Assembly: GCA_040387095.1 (NCBI GenBank)
Contig: JAZKEJ010000106.1
Coordinates: 1 to 6,087, forward strand
Direction of reading: 5' to 3'
Length of the DNA: 6,087 nucleotides
Source of the DNA: Methylotenera_A sp040387095
Lineage (GTDB): Bacteria > Pseudomonadota > Gammaproteobacteria > Burkholderiales > Methylophilaceae
Shown: piece by piece, positions 1 to 5,362 of the stretch
How the letters are laid out: the number at the start of each line of letters is the position of its first letter
How positions within the stretch are numbered: the stretch's first letter is position 1
The notes under the pieces: generated by a model
The model's database searches: none
Told to the model about the DNA's origin: nothing
The model's input: only the letters and a program-made list of their open reading frames with translations
Position numbers and translations under genes: made by a program

Positions 1-2134
1 CGCCAGCTGGCAGTGCAGGGTGGCTGTAGTTTTCATTCATCAAGGTGATGTAGTAGTACACATCTTCTTGATTTTGCACCATGCGGCGCAAGCCTTCTTG
101 AATGATGACCGCTAATTCATAGGCAAAGGTCGGATCATAAGAAATACAATTAGGAATCGTCGCTGACATCAAGTGGCTGTGACCATCTTCATGTTGCAAG
201 CCTTCACCGTTTAATGTGGTTCTTCCGGCAGTGGCGCCAAGCAAGAAGCCACGCGCACGGCTATCACCAGCTGCCCAGGCCAGGTCACCAATACGTTGGA
301 AACCGAACATGGAGTAGAAAATGTAGAACGGGATCATCTGCACGCCTGTGACAGAGTACGATGTTGCCGCTGCAATCCAGCTAGAGAATGAACCCGCTTC
401 GTTAATCCCTTCTTCCAGAATCTGTCCATCTTTGGATTCTTTGTAGTACATCACCTGGTCAGAGTCCATTGGCTCATATAACTGACCCAGGTGCGAATAG
501 ATACCTAATTGGCGGAACATGCCTTCCATACCGAAGGTACGCGCCTCATCCGGCACGATCGGCACGACGAATTTGCCCAGTGTTTTGTCGCGTAAAAGTG
601 TCGATAAAATACGCACAAAAGCCATGGTGGTCGAAATTTCGCGCTCACCGGTGGCGGTTAGCATATTTTCGAAAGCAGACAATGCCGGTACGGTTAGCTC
701 ATTACCTTTGCGACGGCGTTGCGGCACAAAGCCACCCATCGCAGCACGGCGTTCTGCCATGTATTTCACTTCAGGTGAATCATCGGCTGGTTTGTAGAAG
801 CTTAAGTTTTCGACTTGTTCATCGGTAATCGGCAAATCAAAACGATCACGGAATTTTTTCAGTGACTCAATATCCATGCTTTTTTGTTGATGCGTAGTAT
901 TTTGGCCTTCGCCCGCATCACCCATGCCGTAACCTTTAACAGTTTTAGCTAAGATGACGGTTGGCTGGCCTTTATGGTTTACCGCTGAATGGTAGGCTGC
1001 ATACACTTTATGCGGATCGTGACCGCCACGGTTCAAGCGCCAAATATCTTGGTCGCTCATGGCGGCAACCATTTCTTTTAGCTCTGGATATTTACCAAAG
1101 AAATGCTCACGCGTATACGCGCCACCTTTGGCTTTAAAGTTTTGGTATTCGCCATCCACGCATTCTTCCATGCGCTTTTTCAAGATGCCGTCTTTATCCA
1201 TCGCTAATAATGGATCCCAATACGAACCCCACACCACTTTTAACACATTCCAGCCAGAACCACGGAAATCAGACTCTAATTCTTGAATAATCTTGCCGTT
1301 GCCGCGCACTGGACCGTCTAAGCGTTGCAAGTTACAGTTAATCACAAAGATCAAATTATCTAATTTTTCACGTGATGCCAATGAAATCGCGCCCAATGAT
1401 TCAGGCTCGTCCATTTCACCATCGCCACAGAATACCCATACTTTACGGTCGCTAGTGTCAGCAATGCCGCGATCATGCATATATTTTAGAAAACGGGCTT
1501 GGTAAATGCCTTGAATTGGGCCTAAACCCATTGATACAGTTGGGAACTGCCAGAAATCAGGCATCAACCATGGATGTGGATAGCTGGATAAACCATTGCC
1601 GCCAGTTTCTTGGCGGAAGTTGTCCATTTTATCTTCAGGAATTAGCCCCTCTATAAATGCGCGTGCGTAAACACCTGGCGATGAATGGCCTTGAAAGTAA
1701 ATACAGTCACCGCCGAAATTTTCGCCATTCTCTTTAATACCAGGTGCGCGGAAAAAGTAGTTAAAGCCTGTGTCGTATAAAGTCGCTGCTGATTGAAAGC
1801 TGGCGATATGGCCGCCAACACCTGGTGACTTTTCATTGCTGCGCAACACGGTCATAATCGCATTCCAGCGCACCAACGCGCGAATGCGGCGCTCCATTTC
1901 AGGGTCACCTGGCAGGCGTTGCTGTAAATGGGTTGGGATTGTATTCACATAAGCTGTCGTTGCATTATAAGGCAGGTTGCTACCAGAGCGGCGCGCCTTG
2001 TCAATCATGGCTTCCAACAAGAAATGCGCACGTTCTGTGCCTTCTGCTTCAATGACTGCTGTTAAGGCATCTAACCATTCCTGCGTTTCTAAAGGATCGG
2101 TTTCTACTAGTTTGTTTTGCGTGTTCGAGGTCAT
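1..2134 (-). CDS. aceE: Pyruvate dehydrogenase E1 component, homodimeric type (5' part, truncated by window edge)
   Basis: This is the thiamine-diphosphate E1 subunit of the cytoplasmic pyruvate dehydrogenase complex; it decarboxylates pyruvate and passes the acetyl group to the lipoyl domains of E2 (AceF). The reverse-strand reading frame runs open from the ATG at 2134-2132 to the left edge, giving 711 of roughly 890 residues. The ThDP/Mg motif GDGEMDEPE starts at residue 237 and ends with NCN at 266-268. Catalytic-type residues sit at a constant +8 offset from remembered E. coli AceE numbering: His150 (QGHSSPG), Asp238, His415, Glu579 (GINEAG) and His648 (LQHEDGHSH), so no active-site residue is lost. 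The start is supported by a GGAGA ribosome site (complement of 2145-2149), 10 nt upstream, and by an N-terminus MTSNTQNKLVETDPLETQEW that matches the family's DPxETxxWL opening. About 180 C-terminal residues, and any aceF, lie outside the window. Identification is very secure. Confidence 0.98.
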   Translation of the reverse strand, partial: MTSNTQNKLVETDPLETQEWLDALTAVIEAEGTERAHFLLEAMIDKARRSGSNLPYNATTAYVNTIPTHLQQRLPGDPEMERRIRALVRWNAIMTVLRSNEKSPGVGGHIASFQSAATLYDTGFNYFFRAPGIKENGENFGGDCIYFQGHSSPGVYARAFIEGLIPEDKMDNFRQETGGNGLSSYPHPWLMPDFWQFPTVSMGLGPIQGIYQARFLKYMHDRGIADTSDRKVWVFCGDGEMDEPESLGAISLASREKLDNLIFVINCNLQRLDGPVRGNGKIIQELESDFRGSGWNVLKVVWGSYWDPLLAMDKDGILKKRMEECVDGEYQNFKAKGGAYTREHFFGKYPELKEMVAAMSDQDIWRLNRGGHDPHKVYAAYHSAVNHKGQPTVILAKTVKGYGMGDAGEGQNTTHQQKSMDIESLKKFRDRFDLPITDEQVENLSFYKPADDSPEVKYMAERRAAMGGFVPQRRRKGNELTVPALSAFENMLTATGEREISTTMAFVRILSTLLRDKTLGKFVVPIVPDEARTFGMEGMFRQLGIYSHLGQLYEPMDSDQVMYYKESKDGQILEEGINEAGSFSSWIAAATSYSVTGVQMIPFYIFYSMFGFQRIGDLAWAAGDSRARGFLLGATAGRTTLNGEGLQHEDGHSHLMSATIPNCISYDPTFAYELAVIIQEGLRRMVQNQEDVYYYITLMNENYSHPALPAG

Positions 2135-2150
2135 GCAGGGATAGTCTCCG

Positions 2151-2175
2151 TTGAGAGTGCTTGAATTGGTATAAT
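2151..2175 (+). promoter_or_regulatory. Candidate extended -10 promoter (TGGTATAAT) reading towards the peptidase gene
   Basis: A perfect TATAAT at 2170-2175 is preceded by TGG at 2168-2170 in the TGn extended -10 position (the motif reads TGGTATAAT). A TTGAGA at 2151-2156 is too close (13 bp) to be a standard -35, but extended -10 promoters need little -35 contact. It shares bases with the aceE -10 on the other strand, so the two promoters would exclude each other. It would leave a leader of about 210 nt before the peptidase gene at 2390. Confidence 0.35.
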
Positions 2176-2199
2176 ACAAGCCACTAGTTAAATGCAAGC
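2171..2199 (-). promoter_or_regulatory. Candidate sigma70-type promoter for aceE
   Basis: Reading the minus strand, a TATTAT -10 hexamer (complement of 2171-2176) lies about 37 nt upstream of the aceE start codon. Transcription from near 2164 would give a leader of about 30 nt that includes the GGAGA ribosome site. The -35 is weak: TTGCAT (complement of 2192-2197) at 15 bp, or GCTTGC (complement of 2194-2199) at 17 bp. The assignment is by pattern and position only. Confidence 0.4.
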
Positions 2200-2210
2200 T
2201 GGCTTCTGGA

Positions 2211-2235
2211 TTTATATAAATTATGTTTATATAAA
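2211..2235. repeat. Two direct copies of the palindrome TTTATATAAA
   Basis: Exact copies of the self-complementary 10-mer TTTATATAAA lie at 2211-2220 and 2226-2235, separated by TTATG, with a 15-bp repeat period. They sit between the divergent aceE and peptidase genes, upstream of the aceE -10. The repeats could be a tandem operator or an easily melted AT-rich upstream element; nothing in the sequence identifies a binding protein. Confidence 0.5.
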
Positions 2236-2249
2236 CGCGATGAACTGGC

Positions 2250-2267
2250 TTGATTTAATGCAATCAA
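2250..2267. promoter_or_regulatory. Inverted repeat TTGATT-N6-AATCAA, possible operator
   Basis: Perfect 6-bp arms (2250-2255 and 2262-2267) flank TAATGC. The arms resemble Crp/Fnr half-sites (TTGAT/ATCAA), but the 8-bp gap between TTGAT and ATCAA is not the 4-bp gap of an FNR box. It could be an operator for another dimeric regulator of aceE or of the peptidase gene, or chance in AT-rich DNA. Confidence 0.25.
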
Positions 2268-2343
2268 TAAAGACGCTAGTGTGGCTTTTTTAGGCTTTTT
2301 GGTCAAGTTAAAACGCGTGTGGCAGCCAGTGTTTTTAAAAGAT

Positions 2344-2373
2344 TTGCTAGGTTTGTCTTACATTATATATAAG
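2344..2373 (+). promoter_or_regulatory. Candidate promoter just upstream of the M17 peptidase gene
   Basis: TTGCTA (2344-2349) and TATATA (2366-2371) are spaced by 16 bp; TATAAG at 2368-2373 is an alternative -10 at 18 bp. Initiation near 2378-2380 would place the AAGGA ribosome site (2378-2382) at the very 5' end of the transcript, leaving a leader of about 10-12 nt. That is unusually short, so this promoter competes with the upstream extended -10 as the main start. Confidence 0.35.
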
Positions 2374-2389
2374 AGTTAAGGATGTTTAA

Positions 2390-3874
2390 ATGTCGGTAAA
2401 ATTAAGTCAATTTGCAGCGATAAGTGATGAAAAATCGCTATCTTCACATAAACACAGTCTTTTTGTACTGGATCAAGCATCTGAAAATAAGCATGTTTTT
2501 AGCGATTTGCTGCAAAGTAAGCTTAAGCGTAGCCAAGCAGAATATAAAAGTCTAAACAAAACGCCAGTGACTTTAGATTTGCCTAACGGTGGAATGGCAA
2601 GTTTTGTGGTGATAACTCAAGAATTAACTGTATTCCAAAAACATACTTTATTGTGCAAAGCTATTAAGCCTTTATTAGACGAAAGTCCTCAAAGTTTGGC
2701 GATTAATGTTTTTGGCGATGCTGATGCGCGCGGGACTAATGCGTGTGCCGCTTATTATGTGGCGACAGTGAATGCCGCTAAATTGCCGAGCCGTAAAAGC
2801 GCTAAAAGTAAGCAAGACAATCAACATGCGCCGTTAAAAGAAATCTACATTTATGGCTATAAAGCTACACATGATTACGCCGAAGTGAATGCGCGCGTTG
2901 CAGCTAATACATTGTGCCGCAGTTTAACAATGTTGCCGCCTAACGAATTAACCCCTGCAATCTATCGTGAAAAAATAAGTGTATTAGCAAAGCAATATGG
3001 CTGGCAGCATGAAGAATTCGATATGCCTGCATTAAAAAAAATGGGTGCGGGCGCATTTTACGCGGTTGGACAGGGCAGTGAGCCACTTGATGCAGCGATT
3101 GTGCATTTAACTTACAGCCACCCAAACCCTAAAAAACACATTGCGCTAGTAGGAAAAGGCATTTGTTTTGATACGGGTGGTCATAACTTGAAGCCTGCAA
3201 AATATATGCAAGGCATGCATGAAGATATGAACGGTAGTGCAGTGGCGCTGGGTATTTTGCAGGCGGCAACTGAAATGAAACTGGAAGTCAAAATCGATTG
3301 CTGGCTGGCTATCGCTCAAAATCATATTGGGCCCTTGGCATACAAACAAAATGATGTAGTGACTGCGTTAAATGGGATGAGTATTGAGATAGTGCATACC
3401 GATGCCGAAGGCCGTATGGTATTGGCAGATGCCTTAACGCTTGCCAGCAGGGCTGATAAAAATGGAAATATTCCAGATGTGATTTTAGATTATGCTACTT
3501 TAACCGGCAGCATGGCGGTGGCGGTGGGCGATCGGATGAGCGGCATTATTGCGAATCGACCAGAACTGGCGTGTATGGCAGTTGGTGCAGGTGCAGCGGC
3601 AGGCGAGCGTATTGTGGCCTTTCCGTATGAAGAAGATTTTGACAGTGATTTAGATAGTGATATTGCGGACATTAAACAATGTACATTAGAAGGTGGTGGC
3701 GATCATTTGCATGCCACACGTTTTTTGGGCAAATTTATTGAAAATGATGTGGCGTGGTGTCATGCCGATTTATCCAGCACTAATCGTAAAGGTGGTTTAG
3801 GCGCAGTACAAAGCGATGTAAACGGTTTTGGTGTTGGATTTGGTTTGGAGATGATACAAAAATTGATTAGTTAA
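2390..3874 (+). CDS. M17 family (leucyl aminopeptidase-like) metallopeptidase, divergent subfamily
   Basis: The 494-residue product has the M17 layout: an N-terminal domain (about 1-165) followed by a di-metal catalytic domain. Residues equivalent to the metal ligands of E. coli PepA are present as Lys256, Asp261, Asp279, Asp338 and Glu340, and the catalytic pair as Lys268 and Arg342. Their spacing (K+5, +12, +23, +82, +84, +86) equals that in PepA as I recall it, so the core has no indel. It should therefore remove N-terminal amino acids from peptides in the cytoplasm; there is no signal peptide. Local signatures deviate: HTDAEGRM instead of the usual NTDAEGRL, FDTGGHNLKP instead of FDSGG-I-S/N-KP, and EDMNGSA instead of DMGGAA. 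A lysine-rich stretch (about 131-150) looks like an inserted surface loop. The start has AAGGA 7 nt upstream. Whether it is the main PepA or a paralogue cannot be told here, so no symbol is given. Confidence 0.93.
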   Translation: MSVKLSQFAAISDEKSLSSHKHSLFVLDQASENKHVFSDLLQSKLKRSQAEYKSLNKTPVTLDLPNGGMASFVVITQELTVFQKHTLLCKAIKPLLDESPQSLAINVFGDADARGTNACAAYYVATVNAAKLPSRKSAKSKQDNQHAPLKEIYIYGYKATHDYAEVNARVAANTLCRSLTMLPPNELTPAIYREKISVLAKQYGWQHEEFDMPALKKMGAGAFYAVGQGSEPLDAAIVHLTYSHPNPKKHIALVGKGICFDTGGHNLKPAKYMQGMHEDMNGSAVALGILQAATEMKLEVKIDCWLAIAQNHIGPLAYKQNDVVTALNGMSIEIVHTDAEGRMVLADALTLASRADKNGNIPDVILDYATLTGSMAVAVGDRMSGIIANRPELACMAVGAGAAAGERIVAFPYEEDFDSDLDSDIADIKQCTLEGGGDHLHATRFLGKFIENDVAWCHADLSSTNRKGGLGAVQSDVNGFGVGFGLEMIQKLIS

Positions 3875-3939
3875 AAGTCCCTTAATGTATAAATAGTTTG
3901 TGTACTAATTATTATTGTGCTAAAAATACATTTAATTGA

Positions 3940-3971
3940 AATTGTTAATTAACTGTTGCTAATTGTTAATT
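3940..3971. repeat. 11-bp direct repeat AATTGTTAATT upstream of the globin gene
   Basis: AATTGTTAATT occurs at 3940-3950 and again at 3961-3971, a period of 21 bp, which is two turns of B-DNA, so both copies face the same side of the helix. The first copy overlaps a 10-bp palindrome GTTAATTAAC (3944-3953). They lie about 90 bp upstream of the globin start, in a plausible activator or repressor position. The 186-bp spacer around them contains no clear intrinsic terminator for the peptidase gene. In such AT-rich DNA, chance is a real alternative. Confidence 0.35.
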
Positions 3972-4060
3972 GAGTATTTCAAGAGTGTAGAGTGCGGCGT
4001 AATTATTTGCTGTTATATACAAAATTAGCGCACATTATTTATTCATTGGGGAGTAGTAAA

Positions 4061-4570
4061 ATGGCAATTAAAAATACATTAAGTAGTTTATTGTTATCGG
4101 TTTTAGCAAGCAGTACGTTATTTTTTACATCAAATACACTGGCAGAAGATTCGCTGTATTCTCGTTTAGGTGGAACCTACAATATTGCATCAACTGTCGA
4201 TCATCTGGTTGATAAGATTTATGTCAACAGAGCGCTGAATGCTAACCCAAATTTAAAAAGGGTTCACGACAATGTTGATAGCAAAGCGGGCTTTAAAGTG
4301 ATGTTGACGAACTGGGTGATTAATGAAACAGGTGGCCCAAAAGTGTATTTGCCCGATCCATTTGGGCGTGGCAAATCCATGAAAGATAGTCATCCGCATT
4401 TAAAAATCACCAATCGCGAGTTCAATATTATTTTGATTGAATGTTTGCACACATTTTATGCGTTTAACGTACCTGCGCACGAAATTAACCAGTTAATGAC
4501 TAGCTTGGAAAGTTATCGCAACGTGATTGTGACAGGTGAAAAACCCGTATCCGAACCAGTCAGAAAATAA
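4061..4570 (+). CDS. Exported group I-like truncated haemoglobin
   Basis: The 169-residue precursor has a Sec signal peptide at 1-28: Lys4, a hydrophobic core rich in Leu/Ser/Phe, and a cleavage-like site NTLA-ED. The mature 141 residues match the bacterial truncated globin family: an opening SLYSRLGG (31-38), GGP (91-93) at the end of helix E, then SMKDSHPHLKIT with His111 as the expected proximal haem ligand (F8), and a C-terminal helix pair ending in LESYRNVIV. The loop between GGP and SMKD is 13 residues (KVYLPDPFGRGKS) against 7 in M. tuberculosis trHbN. By hand alignment the B10 tyrosine seems replaced by Val50, so the distal pocket may differ. The product probably binds haem and O2 or NO in the periplasm. 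The start at 4061 is preferred over an in-frame GTG at 3992 because GGGGAG (4048-4053) is 7 nt upstream and because the signal peptide then begins properly. It is followed by its own terminator; function beyond haem binding is inferred. Confidence 0.88.
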   Translation: MAIKNTLSSLLLSVLASSTLFFTSNTLAEDSLYSRLGGTYNIASTVDHLVDKIYVNRALNANPNLKRVHDNVDSKAGFKVMLTNWVINETGGPKVYLPDPFGRGKSMKDSHPHLKITNREFNIILIECLHTFYAFNVPAHEINQLMTSLESYRNVIVTGEKPVSEPVRK

Positions 4571-4595
4571 TCAGTAGCTCTCGTTATAACCATTG

Positions 4596-4624
4596 AAAAG
4601 CCAGCGATTTATGCTGGCTTTTTT
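4596..4624 (+). terminator. Rho-independent terminator after the globin gene, possibly bidirectional
   Basis: A perfect 10-bp stem, AAAAGCCAGC (4596-4605) with GCTGGCTTTT (4613-4622), encloses the 7-nt loop GATTTAT and runs into a T tract ending at 4624. It starts 25 nt after the globin stop. On the minus strand the same stem ends in TTTTC, 50 nt beyond the ohrR stop, so it may also stop the convergent ohrR transcript, with a weaker U tract. Confidence 0.9.
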
Positions 4625-4673
4625 GACGGCGCAATGAAATGAATGAGCTAGGATACGTTTATTTAATTGGTCA

Positions 4674-5126
4674 TTATTTTGGCTTTACTTCGCAAGTTGA
4701 CATCGTGACTACTAAGCGATGCAGCGTATCTTTTAATTGATTGAATTCGACCGTAGTTAAGCCTGTTTGACAGGCGACGCCATGCTGTACCTGTGCGATT
4801 TCATGTTGCAGGTTGGTGCCAGCAGTGGTGAGCTTGATTTCTACAATCCGCTCATCTTTGGGGTTGCGCAGGCGCGTAATAAAACCAGCCGTTTCCAGTC
4901 GCTTAAGCATTGGCGTCAATGTTGCAGAATCCAATTCTAATCGTTGCGCTATTTTACCTACGCTAATGCCGTCAGCCTCCCATAAAACCAGCATCACTAA
5001 ATATTGTGTATAAGTGATACCGAGCGGTTCTAATGAGCTGCGATATGCGCGAGTGAGCGAATGAGTTGCTGCATAAAGAGCAAAACATAGCTGATGATTC
5101 AGTTTTAAATTATCGTAGTCTGCCAT
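4674..5126 (-). CDS. ohrR: OhrR-type MarR-family regulator, organic hydroperoxide sensor (two-cysteine class)
   Basis: The 150-residue product is a winged-helix MarR protein, a dimeric cytoplasmic repressor that leaves DNA when a cysteine is oxidised by organic hydroperoxides. The N-terminal motif HQLCFALY contains the reactive Cys14. Tyr28 and Tyr39 fall where OhrR uses two tyrosines to hold that cysteine. Cys119 lies 105 residues after Cys14, the same spacing as Cys22/Cys127 of Xanthomonas OhrR, so this is predicted to be the two-cysteine type that forms an intersubunit disulfide. A third cysteine, Cys145, is near the C-terminus. The recognition helix lies around 65-80 and the wing carries the MarR signature DER (91-93). 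The start has no clear ribosome site; an upstream ATG at 5131-5129 is out of frame. The gene is divergent from the Crp/Fnr gene and convergent with the globin gene. No ohr peroxidase gene is present in the window, which is unusual for ohrR. The family is secure, the OhrR subtype strongly supported. Confidence 0.92.
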   Translation of the reverse strand: MADYDNLKLNHQLCFALYAATHSLTRAYRSSLEPLGITYTQYLVMLVLWEADGISVGKIAQRLELDSATLTPMLKRLETAGFITRLRNPKDERIVEIKLTTAGTNLQHEIAQVQHGVACQTGLTTVEFNQLKDTLHRLVVTMSTCEVKPK

Positions 5127-5167
5127 ATCATGAATATCTGAGAAAATAAAAAAGATTAAATTAACTT

Positions 5168-5198
5168 ATTTTAGTTAATCTTGCAAATGATTTGTAAA
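5168..5198 (-). promoter_or_regulatory. Candidate ohrR promoter overlapped by inverted repeats
   Basis: On the minus strand, TTTACA (complement of 5193-5198) and TAAAAT (complement of 5168-5173) form a -35/-10 pair with a 19-bp spacer, slightly long. The -35 lies inside the large palindrome at 5181-5213. The -10 lies within a second inverted repeat, ATTAACT (5160-5166) and AGTTAAT (5173-5179). A repressor bound to the palindrome would block the promoter, as expected for an autoregulated ohrR. Confidence 0.4.
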
Positions 5199-5213
5199 GC
5201 AAATCATTTGCAA
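5181..5213. promoter_or_regulatory. Probable OhrR operator: perfect 14-bp inverted repeat made of two CAAAT-N-ATTTG palindromes
   Basis: The arms TTGCAAATGATTTG (5181-5194) and CAAATCATTTGCAA (5200-5213) are exact reverse complements around TAAAG. Each arm also contains its own odd palindrome: CAAATGATTTG (5184-5194) and CAAATCATTTG (5200-5210, extended to 13 bp by flanking G and C). The two centres, 5189 and 5205, are 16 bp apart. This fits two adjacent dimer sites for a MarR protein. It lies 55 bp upstream of ohrR and over its predicted -35. The half-site CAAAT resembles the CAATT half-site of known OhrR boxes. Binding by OhrR is inferred; a transcribed hairpin is the alternative. Confidence 0.65.
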
Positions 5214-5228
5214 CAACAACTAAACCAA

Positions 5229-5254
5229 ACGCTATCTTGCAACAAGCATAGCGT
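5229..5254 (+). other. Bulged hairpin in the ohrR-crp/fnr intergenic region
   Basis: ACGCTAT (5229-5235) pairs with ATAGCGT (5248-5254), and the inner CTTG (5236-5239) pairs with CAAG (5243-5246), leaving a CAA loop and a single unpaired C at 5247. The 11-bp stem has no T tract after it on the plus strand, so it is not a terminator. It could be an RNA element if transcription starts upstream, or a DNA site for a regulator of the crp/fnr gene. Confidence 0.4.
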
Positions 5255-5362
5255 GCTGATAGTGTGGCGATATATATTGGATAATAAACAAGGTTAACTG
5301 TATTTTTACCTCAAAAAAATGCGCGTTAAACCTGTTATCACTTAGGGATGGAGATAAAGTAA

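Noticed and set aside
469..828. Plus-strand open frames at 469-828, 519-797, 1059-1286 and 1293-1505, and a minus-strand one at 1651-1836
   Set aside because: All lie inside aceE in other frames; their translations show no family features, while the aceE frame matches a known enzyme throughout.
2250..2267. FNR box for the Crp/Fnr regulator in this window
   Set aside because: The half-sites TTGAT and ATCAA are there, but the 8-bp spacing does not fit the 4-bp spacing of FNR-type boxes; kept only as a generic inverted repeat.
2240..2293. 17-codon open frame (MNWLDLMQSIKTLVWLF) in the aceE-peptidase spacer
   Set aside because: No ribosome site precedes it, its length is expected by chance, and it has no regulatory codon run typical of a leader peptide.
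2940..3672. Minus-strand open frames within the M17 peptidase gene (2940-3125, 3146-3349, 3490-3672)
   Set aside because: They are antisense shadows of a well-supported catalytic domain.
3940..3971. Second OhrR operator upstream of the globin gene
   Set aside because: AATTGTTAATT is not a CAAAT-N-ATTTG or CAATT-N-AATTG palindrome, so it does not match the candidate operator at 5181-5213.
3992..4060. Longer globin start at the in-frame GTG at 3992
   Set aside because: It would add 23 residues before the signal peptide and has no good ribosome site, whereas the ATG at 4061 has GGGGAG at 7 nt.
4813..5013. Plus-strand open frame antisense to ohrR
   Set aside because: Shadow of the OhrR coding frame; no independent support.
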